A stretch of 64,000 bases of DNA. Source: Nigrospora sphaerica (lineage: Eukaryota; Ascomycota; Sordariomycetes; Amphisphaeriales; Apiosporaceae). The stretch is from the NCBI GenBank assembly GCA_018287875.1, contig JAGVVL010000022.1:868001-932000 (forward strand). The letters are read 5' to 3'. Numbering within the stretch: position 1 is the first letter of the stretch; each line of letters opens with the position of its first letter. A program made the translations under genes and the position numbers. Shown piece after piece: positions 24,113 through 36,403 of this stretch. Below the pieces are notes generated by a model. It was not told the DNA's origin, searched no databases, and saw only the letters and a list, made by a program, of their open reading frames with translations.

Positions 24113-25495
24113 GACCATTGGTGCGACTGGTCCGCCGGCACATCGCAGTCTGGCGTTTGAGGCACCCGTACTCAAGCGGCAGCTGGCATCGATCCCGAAG
24201 ATGCTGCGGCTATCCTCCGAAAACAAGGCGCCCACCGCGGGTGGCTACACCAGGTAGGCTCGTTGCGTGCTAGCCCAGTATGCTGGTGGGTCATTCGGCT
24301 CGTCCAGCGTTTGCGCCATGGCATGGCAGCAAATGGGATAGACAAACATGCGAAGTCGTATGCGCCGGCCTGTGTTCGTGTTGCGGCATCCTCCCGACCG
24401 TGGTAGTGCATTGTCGCTCGCGTGCCGTACTGGGAGACGAGAGGCCAAGGCTGGAAGGGCGCTGCGTGGTATTGTACCCGTCTGTTCTTGCGCGCGGCGC
24501 AACCTACCTCTCGTTGGACGGCCTTCCCGTTGGGAGATTGTCTCCATGGTGGAAGAGGCCAGCGCACGCCAAGCAGCAGCCTGTTGCGTATCCCCAGTCT
24601 TTCCTTACGCTACGGTCGAAAAACACGAAGAGAAACGATCGAGTCGATGAGATGGGGAGGCTAGGTCTCGGTGACTCGGAATGGCTTCGGTTGGCCATTG
24701 TAAGAGCATGGCGTGGGCCTTGTAGCGCGTTCCGCTACCTGTCTGCTCCGTAACGGCGATCGCCCGAGCGCGTAGCGTGGCAGGCGGAGTCGTGGGCCAG
24801 CCCGCCCCAGGAACGGAAAGCTTCGCTAGCCTGCCCCGGCTTTCTTGTGCTGTTCTCGGGGATGAACGGTGGGAGAAGTCGCGTCGTGGTCTGCGATCTG
24901 GTTCGGTGCGAGGCGAGACGATCGGTATGGCGGGGACGCCTCGGATCGAAGGGATGTCGGGGACTTGACGACCAAGGCTGCCTGAACGTCCATTGCTCGC
25001 TGGGCTCGTGTGGTGTACAGCAGAACAGGGAGACGTACCGGGCTTCTTTGGTTTCCAAGGTGATACCAGGCGGTACAGAGGACACCTCCGTCGCGTGCCG
25101 TGATGCTGTCCGTACAAAACGCGACAGGGCGCGTGCTGGGGTGCCCGGCTCCGCTGGTCGAGTAGAACCCGATCGCAGGGATGCCGGCGGCTTTGCGTCG
25201 GCGGGGGCCAAGCGCCGCCGCGGTCGAGACCAGCTGTGGAGGGTCGAGCATGCACGGCGAGGTACTCTCTCGCTCGACTTGGATAACAGGGAGCGACCGT
25301 GCGAAGCGACGTGGACTGCCGTCTTCGGATGTTCGCGTCGCATGCTTCCGCGGCCCCTTGTAATCGAACAGCCCCGCACTTGCACCCCCAAACCAGCGCG
25401 TCACAACGCGTTTTCTGATGAATGGTGGACACTGCACGGTTCTACAGCTGCTTGCTAGGGCGCCCACCGGCGGTGTATCCTACTCGACAATGGCC
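24113..25495 (-). repeat. 1.35-kb dispersed repeat, copy 2
   Basis: Inverted, diverged copy of 11215..12556. The two align in order from their CGCGTTGTGACGCGCTG blocks near one end to the CGGCGGAC block at the other. Both are non-coding as they stand. The copies lie about 11.6 kb apart. Confidence 0.7.
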
Positions 25496-25950
25496 ATAGC
25501 TTGCTTACCAGCGGAGCTGGGCGCGGTCGGTACTACTCTTCGCGTTTTCGCGGCCCGATCCAGTACGCTTCTCGAGACGCGTCACTCTGCCTCAGCAGGA
25601 GAGCAAGGGCATGCCTCTGTTCTCCTGTTCATTATTCATCAGTACTCGACAGACACTGCCGGTATCCAGCATGATAACACAAGCTCCATGGGTCTTGAAC
25701 AAGGAAACAAGGCGAAGCATTGGATTGCTCTGACAAGGTAACCCTAACCGTAGGCCAGTCGCGCTGGCATTCTTCGTAGGACCCGAGGCTGCCCAGCACA
25801 CGTTTCCATGAGACACGAAGCGGGTGATGCAACTAGGCTCGCCACGGTAGAACTAGCTGAAGCCTTGCTTCCCCGTAACGGGCATTCTAAGCTGTATGGC
25901 TTGCAAAGCTGTGTTCATGCTAACATTAACATCCCCTCTACCCCTTCTGT
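25496..25950. other. 3' flank of NLR copy A
   Basis: No gene is seen. This is the presumed 3' UTR and terminator area of the minus-strand NLR. Confidence 0.4.
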
Positions 25951-28900
25951 TTACCTCATACGCCGTCGTTTGCTTTCTGGTTCAGCCTGGTCATCGAGTG
26001 GTTCTCGCCGCCCATTGGATTGGGATGCCGTCAGCTCGGTGCCACTTTCCGTCGATCCAACTGCCTCTTCCCCTCGTTCTTCCTCCGCCTCGCGAGGACG
26101 TTCACCGTTTTCCCACGCTAGCCTCTGTTGACGCATCTGCTCTGCTTCCGCATGCTTCTCCTGGTTCTCGAGCACGTTTGCGATTAGCACCATGTTCTTG
26201 AGTGTATCAGGGTGCTTTCGGCCCAGCGCTAACTCCCTTAACGGCAGGGTCTGCCGATGCGCCTTCTCTGCCTCCTCGTACTTGCCCTGGCTGGAGAGCA
26301 CGTTTGCCAGGTTGTTCATGCTGGCGAGTGTTCGGGGATGATCCAGACCTAACACTTTCCTATATCCTGTAAGAGCCTGTCTCTGTAGTCTTTCTGCGTC
26401 ATCGTTCTTTCCCTGGCCGTTTAGGACAAGGGATAGTGCATTCATGCTGTCGAATGTGGAGGGATGCTGGAGGCCCAGCACCGTCTTCTTCAGTTCCAGC
26501 GTCTGCCGATGCATCTTCTCTGCCTCCTCGTACTTGCCCTGGATGTCGAGCACGAGGGCCAGGTTGTTCATGCTGGCGAGTGTGTCGGGATGCTGGAGGC
26601 CCAGCACCGTCTTCTTCAGTTCCAGCGTCTGCCGATGCATCTTCTCTGCCTCCTCGTACTTGCCCTGGCTGGAGAGCGCATTCGCGATATTCATCATACT
26701 CTTTAGTGTTTCAGGATGCTGAAGGCCCAGCACCGTCTCCCTCAGTTCCAGCGTCTGCCGATGCGCCTTCTCTGCCTCCTCGTACTTGCCCTGGCTGGAG
26801 AGCGCATTCGCGATATTCATCATACTCTTTAGTGTTTCAGGATGCTGAAGGCCCAGCACCGTCTCCCTCAGTTCCAGCGTCTGCCGATGCGCCTTCTCTG
26901 CCTCCTCGTACTTGCCCTGGCTGGAGAGCACGAGGGCCAGGTTGTTCATGCTGGCGAGTGTGTCGGGATGCTGGAGGCCCAGCACCGTCTCGCTCAGTTC
27001 CAGCGTCTGCCGATGCATCTTCTCTGCCTCCTCGTACTTGCCCTGGCTGTCGAGCACGAGGGCCAGGTTGTTCATGCTGGCGAGTGTGTCGGGATGCTGG
27101 AGGCCCAGCACCGTCTTCTTCAGTTCCAGCGTCTGCCGATGCGCCTTCTCTGCCTCCTCGTACTTGCCTAATAAGTAGTGCCCCTCAGCCACGCTGTGCT
27201 GTAAAGGTAACAAGGTGTTGTTTTCGGTACATTCGTCCTTGAATTCTAATACCGCTTGCGTATGCGGTAAGTAGGAACTCCACAAGTCACGATTCGCGTG
27301 CGTCGGCCACGGAAACGCTTGGAGAAGGTGTCGCAGTATGTCAGTCACCTGCTCGCTCTGCTTTTTCTGGATCTGAACCCAGCCACGCGTGGCGAGACGC
27401 ACGAGCCGGTGGACGTCGAACCGGTCTGGCGTGCCCTGGTGCGTGATGAAGGCGTACGCCTGCAAGGTGCTGATTGCCTCGTCTCTCGCTATCGCATCCT
27501 TCCCGGGCGGAAGCAAGGATATCGGGATGTCCTTTTCTGTAAAGTAGGCGATAGACTGAAGGTAGCGTGCCGCTAACGGCGCGTCGCGTTGGATTTGCTC
27601 GAAAGATATGAGCCATGTAGTGACTACCGCGTTGCCAATCTCTTTATACCGGTCCCGGTCCTCAAAACGGTTATTCAGCATCTGAACCATCGTCTGGTCG
27701 CTTGATGTGCAGTATTCGAGATACCTTGCGACTGTCACGCTCATCTGCCGTGCCATGTAGGCCGAGGCCTGTCTGATTGCTAAAGGCAGATGGGCAAGGT
27801 AGTCAATCAGGTCCGTCGTGTTCTGGGGGTCGCCGATCTGGTTCGACTGGAGGCCCTGGTGTAGAAGCTCAGCCGACTCGGACGCGTTCAGTTGTCCCAG
27901 CTTGGATACGCCTTCCCGAGCCTCGAAGCCGGCCGCTAACTGGTGATTCCGGGTCGTCAACAGGATCGACCCCGCACGGTTAAACGGGAGGGAAGATAGC
28001 GGCTGACCGTCCGCTAGTAGCAATAGATCATCGGCGTTGTCGATAATGAGAAGCCAATTGCCTGCATCTTCTTGCTCTAGAGCTTCCTTTACGAGGGCCT
28101 TCACGTCGGCTTTGTCCTCTTCGATTCCCTTCAGTCTTAGAGCTCGGCCGATTTTCCGGTACGCGTTGTCGAACATGGTTGTGTCCACGGCCGGAACCCA
28201 GAAGACGGAGCAGTCGGGGTGCGTATCGCGGACACGGTAGGCCAGCTCAATAGCGACCTGCGTCTTTCCGATCCCGCCAAGGCCCTCAATGACTGTCCGC
28301 TGACAATCATCTTTTTGTGACGCGGGTGGTACAGTCTCCAGGAGTTGCGTTAAGATTCCCTCTCGGCCAACGAAGTTTGTGTTCCGTCCAAACGGGACGA
28401 GGAAGTGAGTCTTCTTCTCTATAGGCAAAAGCTTATTAGCATTTGTCGGTATATCGCAAGACGATAGACGTACGTATTCACTAGGCTAAGAAGCAGACTG
28501 ACCATTGATTTCCATGCTAGGGACGCTGCTCGGCGGGATCTTGCTGAGCAGCTCCCGCGCAAACACGGCCGCGTTCCCCGCCGCGTACGATCGCCAGACG
28601 TCGCCCTTGTGCGAGTCGGCGTAGTCCGAGATGCCGCGGATCACCAGGCATGACCGGCTGGCATCCACCCCCGCCGCCTCCATCTCGATGCAGAGCACAC
28701 CGTCGTGTTGGTCCCGAATCTGATCCCGTCTCTCAGCGTTCTGCACGACCGCGTTGCCCGTCGCGATTCGTCCTCGGTGGAAGATAAAGCCAGCTGCCTC
28801 TTCCTCGGTTCGCGCCAGCCGCTGGACAAGCTTGTCGGTGTCACAGCTAGCGCACTTGTCTCCGTACGAACCAGCGTGCTGGTAGGACGCGTCGAAAAGC

Positions 28901-29498
28901 CGGTCCCGCTCGAGGCCGGGAAAGGTAAACTTCCGCTTGTGGCTCGATTGAAGCAACCGCTTTTGGTGTTCCTGAAATGTGCTTTTGCCCCGTTGACGAT
29001 CTAATGCAACCTTGCCGAGTGCATTGAGGAGCACCTGGTCCGGCCGATTCATCGTACCGAGTGTCTCGAATTGTTCGGCCGTGTGCCACCGCCCCGAATC
29101 GTAGTAGACACATGCAGGCCCCCGTCTCCGGGCCAGCCGACCACCACATCGCCAAGGTGGATGTCCTCGGTCGGGTCGTCCGAGGGTTGCGCGCGTGGGA
29201 CACCGCCGCCGATGCCGACGAGCACGGCCATGCGGACGCTCGGGAAGGTCCTGAACATCGCGCCCGTGACATGGCCGGCGTTCACGTTGCCGGTCATGCC
29301 CGGCGCACAGGTAGCGATAACGACATTATGGCCGGCGAGCGCGCCGCAGGTGTAAATATTGTCGTCGTAGGCGGTGTCGTAGTCGGGGGTGTCGTGATCT
29401 TCGTCCAGCATCAGGCATGACGGTAGCACTTCGATATCGGACACGGGGGCGATCCACGCGACGTGGTAGTCCGTCCGCTGCAGCTTCTTCGGCGGCAT
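25951..29498 (-). CDS. PNP-NB-ARC-TPR NLR, copy A (frameshifted in PNP domain)
   Basis: Exon 1 is 29498..28503 and exon 2 is 28418..25951, joined in phase 1 by an 84-nt intron (28419..28502, GTCAGT, TGCTAATA branch, TATAG). The N-terminal PNP_UDP (nucleoside phosphorylase-like) domain has VGIGGGVPRA, GDVVVGWPGDG and RGISDYADSHK. Next comes NB-ARC with P-loop GLGGIGKT, Walker B LLIIDNADD, LLTTRN and LPLAIRQAS. Eight full 42-aa TPR units plus a partial ninth follow, then a basic tail ending KRRRMR. In the PNP domain the frame jumps by one base at a run of five C (plus strand 29119-29123), between GWPGDG and PACVYYDSG. Read literally, the protein stops at 29049. It may be a pseudogene, an NLR started downstream, or a frameshift-read gene. 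Fungal NLRs of this type are thought to act in non-self recognition. Confidence 0.82.
26161..27168 (-). repeat. TPR-coding tandem array, 8 x 126 bp
   Basis: Units encode GKYEEAEK-A/M-HRQTLEL, then VLGLQHP and MNNLALVL. Units 3 and 4 are identical in protein, and only one equivalent exists in copy B, so unit number has changed since the two NLRs duplicated. Confidence 0.9.
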
Positions 29499-29910
29499 CG
29501 CGGTCGGCGGCTGCTACCTCTTCGACTAACAAGGGCACGGCGGAGGTAGAAAAATCGGGAACGTTAACTAAAAGGACGATGCGCGAAGCAGCCAAGGTAA
29601 GGAGCAGCGCACCTCTCCATCGTGGGTCGACGTCTCTTCCTGCTATCGCCTTATGGGTGTCCCATGACCACCCATGGCGACCGCCAGTGCGGTCGCCCGA
29701 TGGGCTGTGTGCCTTTCTTTTTCGGCGAGGCCGACACTGCGGCCAGCCAAGGAGGCATGGCAGTGCTTCCGCTTATGGCGGTGGCTGCAGCCGCCTGAAC
29801 GAGGCAGACTCGGCATCCGCCCAATGGGCAAGTGCAGCTTGGCTTTTGTGGCCAGGCCCGGGTCAGCGGCCGCGGAGGAGGCCGGTGGCGTGGCGGGCCG
29901 GGCGGCTGGG
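26800..29910 (-). repeat. Left arm of NLR inverted repeat
   Basis: Mirror image of 32495..35605. Coordinates of matching points sum to 62405 throughout (29498 with 32907, 28428 with 33977), so there are no net indels over the compared landmarks, and all overlapping translated frames compared are identical. Identity starts abruptly at 29910 (GGCGGCTGGG then divergence) and breaks up inside the TPR array. Confidence 0.92.
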
Positions 29911-30231
29911 ATGTCCAGCGTAGGTGCGATCTGCCTGGCGAACCCCGTCAGGCGCCCAACGTAATGCACACCCCTCTTGGTGTGTCCTGTACCGTCATTC
30001 GGTGCCTGTCGTCACTGGCGCTATCCACCCAGCTGCCTCTGTCAATCGACTGATTGTTGATGAGATGATTCAGTCGTTGTACACTTCTTGTCGCACGCAT
30101 TGAGTTCCATTCCTTTTAAGGCTCTTTCCGTGACCCACAAACGGCTTGTCATCTATTTAGAACGCTTGGGCTAGCCTTCGTTTTCACAGGCCTATCCTTG
30201 GATTCCCTCAGTTAATCCCGCACCTCCTCCT
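29911..30231. other. Intergenic, divergent promoter area
   Basis: It separates the start of NLR copy A (minus) from the DUF6594 gene (plus). No specific site is recognised. Confidence 0.4.
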
Positions 30232-31169
30232 ATGGAACCTAATCCCACCATGAACCCAGAACCGCCTAAAACTGTCGACAGCACCGCGGGGCTGTTTCAC
30301 AATCTCTGGCCCCGCGTAACGGATGATAGCAATGTCACCCTCCATGGCTTTCGTCGCTTCAAGACCACACATTTGCTGAACCTGCGTTTCCTTGAAGAAG
30401 AGATCGCCGAGCTGGATCATACCATCTACCAGGCAGGCCTGGGCCTTGGCCACGAGCCATCGGCTCGCGACAGGCTCGGTCTCCGACACAGCAAGGTTGA
30501 TTCCCACCCGCCGCCTTCGAAAGACGTGATTACACGCGAAGTTGTACTGCGGCTGCGCGGTCTCATTCAACAATACGGTTCGTTCCACCTTCTACGTCCT
30601 TTCGAAAACCAAGTAGGATAGGTTTACTGAATGTTGTATCAGATGAAGCACTCGCCGCATTTAGTCACGTCATGGCCATGGAGACTGTTTCGCTTCTCGA
30701 CGACGAGAAGCAATCACAATTGATATCAGGACTGACGTTGTACGAAAAGTACAAGACGCGGCTACTCCGAGTGGATCTTGGATCGCGGGCCCGGGCCGAT
30801 CCTCTTCAGCGTTGGTTACAGAGGACGCTACGCTATTTTCGGTACTGGCGGATTGCCAGGAAGCAAGAAGGTCCAGAATCCTCTTTGGAGTTCCCAGCAG
30901 GGTATTGGTCTTACAACAATACCGTACTCGTTGCCAGCATCGCTGGCCGCATCCTGAGTACCATTGTGGTCGGGCTGTTCCTCGTCGTCCCGCTAACCCT
31001 CCTCTCCGCTTGGTCGATCAAAGGGAACCAGATTGCGGTAGTCTGCGTCTTCATCACGTTCTTTTCCGTTGTTGTCGCGGTCCTGTTAAAAGTCTCGAGC
31101 TACGAGATGTTGGCCGCTTCGGCGGCGTACGCTGCTGTCCTCTCGGTGTTTGTATCTAATGGTTCATGA
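30232..31169 (+). CDS. DUF6594 membrane protein
   Basis: Exon 1 (30232..30577) and exon 2 (30643..31169) join in phase 1 across a 65-nt intron (GTTCGT..TATCAG) to give 290 aa. The splice recreates the family's YDEAL motif (IQQYDEALAAF). The N-terminal half carries GFRRFKTTHLLNLRFLE and the helical EEEIAELD region. The C-terminal half has three predicted membrane segments (LSTIVVGLFLVVPLTLL, VVCVFITFFSVVVAVLL, LAASAAYAAVLSVFV). DUF6594 proteins are widespread in filamentous fungi, have a C-terminal membrane anchor, and are of unknown function. Many sit near NLR or HET genes, but a functional link is inference. This gene lies alone in the spacer between the two inverted NLR copies. Confidence 0.82.
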
Positions 31170-32494
31170 CTGGGGCGCCTGAGGAATGCCACATTAGAAG
31201 CGCGGTGTTGGTATGATGGCCTTACACTCAAGAAACGAAAGAGGACTGTGTAACTTAGGGCTTACGAGACATTCTTTCGAAGAAGGACATTACAGTATTA
31301 CTTGGTACACTTTAACATTGACCCCCAGGCCTGTGCAAAGGATTCATTCTGGTACTTGGGCTGGTGAGAATCTATGGGATATATATAACTCATATATGCA
31401 TGCTCTTTCTTGCGGAAGAGCCCATCCCACCAACGATAAAAGTCAAATAGACGGGCATGCTAAAGAGAGGGCCGAACCGTGAGAGCCTAGCCACACTACC
31501 ATGGTGCCAGAAGCATTGAGAGCTGTGCAAAACGTTCGAGACCTCTTTCGTGGGGATTGTTTGCTTACCGGCAAATCCTGTCTTGAGAATTACTGGTGAG
31601 CAGGCAGCACCCATACAACACACGCTGCCTTGCCTGGGAGCGGTGGGCGGTAACGTAGTTTATATGGTTGATAGCGTTCCACGGAGACGGTAAAAATCTC
31701 AGAAAAGCCAGAGGAATACGCTTGTGGTGGCCAGCCAGGTACTTCGACCTTCAGTTCTTGTTCTCAGATATGGTTCTGTCCTTCTGGCCGCACGCTACAA
31801 CAACGTGGTGTCTCGCAACTGCTTCGAACGATACATTCAAATTGAATCAGCGGACTGAGGAGCAAGCGGACCACTATTCACCAAGCATGCGTCGCACGTC
31901 AGCTTGGCGCGTTGCTCTTTGTTCAGCGTACAATGGATAAATGGCTCGAATCGTGGAAAGAGAAATCAAAGCAAGGCGCACAGTGGTACGGAACCAACGG
32001 TACAAGTCTCTGTCCAGACCATCGCTGCCGCCCAGGGGTGTCCTGCACAACGCATGTAGCCATAGGACCCAAGTTTTGGGCATCCAACGCTAGGCAGTGG
32101 TCCTTCACTGGGAATCCCATGTCATAGCGTTAGATGCCATGGGGTTTCGCTGCACGGGGCCCCGCCCGCCGCATCGGATCAAGCCGTAACCTAGAGCGAA
32201 CAAATAGAGTAAAGCGATCAGCAGGGGTAATGATGGGCTGAAATTGCCTATGCTGCGGATCAAGGGCAGTATTGTACGTCTCTCCTTTCTGCCCAGGAAG
32301 TGCAAATGAGAAGGCTGGCCAGCTGATCGCGTGTTCAGCCATGGTTACTAGGTCATCTGTGTCGGAGGCGATGGAAAGCCCACAGCACAGAGATGTGCAC
32401 TGGCGCAGAGTGCTCTGCCAAAAAGAAGTTAGAGGGGCCGGTCCTGCAGGCCAACGGCGAGGGCGCCATGTTAGGCGAACCAGAAACACTGCCC
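31170..32494. other. Spacer sequence, no supported gene
   Basis: This is the 3' flank of the DUF6594 gene up to the right arm of the inverted repeat. Only short frames are seen, and no transposon landmark. Confidence 0.45.
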
Positions 32495-35400
32495 CCCAGC
32501 CGCCCGGCCCGCCACGCCACCGGCCTCCTCCGCGGCCGCTGACCCGGGCCTGGCCACAAAAGCCAAGCTGCACTTGCCCATTGGGCGGATGCCGAGTCTG
32601 CCTCGTTCAGGCGGCTGCAGCCACCGCCATAAGCGGAAGCACTGCCATGCCTCCTTGGCTGGCCGCAGTGTCGGCCTCGCCGAAAAAGAAAGGCACACAG
32701 CCCATCGGGCGACCGCACTGGCGGTCGCCATGGGTGGTCATGGGACACCCATAAGGCGATAGCAGGAAGAGACGTCGACCCACGATGGAGAGGTGCGCTG
32801 CTCCTTACCTTGGCTGCTTCGCGCATCGTCCTTTTAGTTAACGTTCCCGATTTTTCTACCTCCGCCGTGCCCTTGTTAGTCGAAGAGGTAGCAGCCGCCG
32901 ACCGCGATGCCGCCGAAGAAGCTGCAGCGGACGGACTACCACGTCGCGTGGATCGCCCCCGTGTCCGATATCGAAGTGCTACCGTCATGCCTGATGCTGG
33001 ACGAAGATCACGACACCCCCGACTACGACACCGCCTACGACGACAATATTTACACCTGCGGCGCGCTCGCCGGCCATAATGTCGTTATCGCTACCTGTGC
33101 GCCGGGCATGACCGGCAACGTGAACGCCGGCCATGTCACGGGCGCGATGTTCAGGACCTTCCCGAGCGTCCGCATGGCCGTGCTCGTCGGCATCGGCGGC
33201 GGTGTCCCACGCGCGCAACCCTCGGACGACCCGACCGAGGACATCCACCTTGGCGATGTGGTGGTCGGCTGGCCCGGAGACGGGGGCCTGCATGTGTCTA
33301 CTACGATTCGGGGCGGTGGCACACGGCCGAACAATTCGAGACACTCGGTACGATGAATCGGCCGGACCAGGTGCTCCTCAATGCACTCGGCAAGGTTGCA
33401 TTAGATCGTCAACGGGGCAAAAGCACATTTCAGGAACACCAAAAGCGGTTGCTTCAATCGAGCCACAAGCGGAAGTTTACCTTTCCCGGCCTCGAGCGGG
33501 ACCGGCTTTTCGACGCGTCCTACCAGCACGCTGGTTCGTACGGAGACAAGTGCGCTAGCTGTGACACCGACAAGCTTGTCCAGCGGCTGGCGCGAACCGA
33601 GGAAGAGGCAGCTGGCTTTATCTTCCACCGAGGACGAATCGCGACGGGCAACGCGGTCGTGCAGAACGCTGAGAGACGGGATCAGATTCGGGACCAACAC
33701 GACGGTGTGCTCTGCATCGAGATGGAGGCGGCGGGGGTGGATGCCAGCCGGTCATGCCTGGTGATCCGCGGCATCTCGGACTACGCCGACTCGCACAAGG
33801 GCGACGTCTGGCGATCGTACGCGGCGGGGAACGCGGCCGTGTTTGCGCGGGAGCTGCTCAGCAAGATCCCGCCGAGCAGCGTCCCTAGCATGGAAATCAA
33901 TGGTCAGTCTGCTTCTTAGCCTAGTGAATACGTACGTCTATCGTCTTGCGATATACCGACAAATGCTAATAAGCTTTTGCCTATAGAGAAGAAGACTCAC
34001 TTCCTCGTCCCGTTTGGACGGAACACAAACTTCGTTGGCCGAGAGGGAATCTTAACGCAACTCCTGGAGACTGTACCACCCGCGTCACAAAAAGATGATT
34101 GTCAGCGGACAGTCATTGAGGGCCTTGGCGGGATCGGAAAGACGCAGGTCGCTATTGAGCTGGCCTACCGTGTCCGCGATACGCACCCCGACTGCTCCGT
34201 CTTCTGGGTTCCGGCCGTGGACACAACCATGTTCGACAACGCGTACCGGAAAATCGGCCGAGCTCTAAGACTGAAGGGAATCGAAGAGGACAAAGCCGAC
34301 GTGAAGGCCCTCGTAAAGGAAGCTCTAGAGCAAGAAGATGCAGGCAATTGGCTTCTCATTATCGACAACGCCGATGATCTATTGCTACTAGCGGACGGTC
34401 AGCCGCTATCTTCCCTCCCGTTTAACCGTGCGGGGTCGATCCTGTTGACGACCCGGAATCACCAGTTAGCGGCCGGCTTCGAGGCTCGGGAAGGCGTATC
34501 CAAGCTGGGACAACTGAACGCGTCCGAGTCGGCTGAGCTTCTACACCAGGGCCTCCAGTCGAACCAGATCGGCGACCCCCAGAACACGACGGACCTGATT
34601 GACTACCTTGCCCATCTGCCTTTAGCAATCAGACAGGCCTCGGCCTACATGGCACGGCAGATGAGCGTGACAGTCGCAAGGTATCTCGAATACTGCACAT
34701 CAAGCGACCAGACGATGGTTCAGATGCTGAATAACCGTTTTGAGGACCGGGACCGGTATAAAGAGATTGGCAACGCGGTAGTCACTACATGGCTCATATC
34801 TTTCGAGCAAATCCAACGCGACGCGCCGTTAGCGGCACGCTACCTTCAGTCTATCGCCTACTTTACAGAAAAGGACATCCCGATATCCTTGCTTCCGCCC
34901 GGGAAGGATGCGATAGCGAGAGACGAGGCAATCAGCACCTTGCAGGCGTACGCCTTCATCACGCACCAGGGCACGCCAGACCGGTTCGACGTCCACCGGC
35001 TCGTGCGTCTCGCCACGCGTGGCTGGGTTCAGATCCAGAAAAAGCAGAGCGAGCAGGTGACTGACATACTGCGACACCTTCTCCAAGCGTTTCCGTGGCC
35101 GACGCACGCGAATCGTGACTTGTGGAGTTCCTACTTACCGCATACGCAAGCGGTATTAGAATTCAAGGACGAATGTACCGAAAACAACACCTTGTTACCT
35201 TTACAGCACAGCGTGGCTGAGGGGCACTACTTATTAGGCAAGTACGAGGAGGCAGAGAAGGCGCATCGGCAGACGCTGGAACTGAAGAAGACGGTGCTGG
35301 GCCTCCAGCATCCCGACACACTCGCCAGCATGAACAACCTGGCCCTCGTGCTCGACAGCCAGGGCAAGTACGAGGAGGCAGAGAAGATGCATCGGCAGAC

Positions 35401-35605
35401 GCTGGAACTGAGCGAGACGGTGCTGGGCCTCCAGCATCCCGACACACTCGCCAGCATGAACAACCTGGCCCTCGTGCTCTCCAGCCAGGGCAAGTACGAG
35501 GAGGCAGAGAAGGCGCATCGGCAGACGCTGGAACTGAGGGAGACGGTGCTGGGCCTTCAGCATCCTGAAACACTAAAGAGTATGATGAATATCGCGAATG
35601 CGCTC
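32495..35605 (+). repeat. Right arm of NLR inverted repeat
   Basis: Mirror of 26800..29910. The arm starts at 32495 (CCCAGCCGCC), includes about 410 bp of shared sequence upstream of the NLR start codon, and continues through the PNP and NB-ARC regions into the third TPR unit. Confidence 0.92.
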
Positions 35606-36133
35606 TCCAGCCAGGGCAAGTACGAGGAGGCAGAGAAGATGCATCGGCAGACGCTGGAACTGAAGAAGACGGTGCTGGGCCTCCAGCATCCCGACACACT
35701 CGCCAGCATGAACAACCTGGCCCTCGTGCTCGACAGCCAGGGCAAGTACGAGGAGGCAGAGAAGGCGCATCGGCAGACGCTGGAACTGAGCGAGACGGTG
35801 CTGGGCCTCCAGCATCCCGACACACTCGCCAGCATGAACAACCTGGCAAACGTGCTCGACAGCCAGGGCAAGTACGAGGAGGCAGAGAAGGCGCATCGGC
35901 AGACGCTGGAACTGAGCGAGACGGTGCTGGGCCTCCAGCATCCCTCCACACTCGCCAGCATGAACAACCTGGCCCTCGTGCTCTCCAGCCAGGGCAAGTA
36001 CGAGGAGGCAGAGAAGGCGCATCGGCAGACGCTGGAACTGAAGGATGATCAAAGTCATCAAGAGGCAGAGGAAGAAAGGGGAGACGAAACAGTTGCGTCA
36101 AGGGACCGTGGCGTTGATCTTATCGCTTCCTAG
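32907..36133 (+). CDS. PNP-NB-ARC-TPR NLR, copy B (same frameshift)
   Basis: Exon 1 is 32907..33902 and exon 2 is 33987..36133, with an 84-nt phase-1 intron (33903..33986). The PNP and NB-ARC domains are identical in translation to copy A, including the one-base frame jump, here at a run of five G (33282-33286). The TPR region differs: six full units plus a partial seventh. It ends with a shorter tail that is recognisably related to copy A (EAEEERG) but stops early, without the basic KRRRMR end. Start codon choice as in copy A: an ATG followed by PPKKLQRTDYHVAWIAP. It is transcribed away from copy A, with the DUF6594 gene between them. Confidence 0.82.
35237..36043 (+). repeat. TPR-coding tandem array, 6 x 126 bp plus partial
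   Basis: The first three units match copy A. Unit 4 corresponds to copy A unit 5. Units 5 and 6 (SETVLGLQHP types) have no direct counterpart in copy A. Confidence 0.9.
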
Positions 36134-36403
36134 TTTCCACAAATTGAACAACCAGCATCCTTCTCTGAAATACCAGTAAGAAGCAATGTTTCGCGGCAAC
36201 GTGGGAAGCGGAGTGGCTGCTGGTGTTTTCGTAGCACTTGATGCGTGAGCCAACCTTGATCTAAATCAGATATCCCAAATATTAATTTACTCCTGCCCTC
36301 TTCTGGCCTCCTCTATATCAAGCTGTTCTATTTTGGAGGTATGCCAATACAAGCTCCTAGGAGAAGCCGAATCCTGTCTCAACACAGTCCGCTGTGTGTT
36401 AAG

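Noticed and set aside
26436..27242. Long plus-strand ORFs rich in Pro/Ser/Ala/Cys opposite the TPR array (and the mirror at 35163..36101)
   Set aside because: They are antisense shadows of 126-bp repeats, which stay open in several frames.
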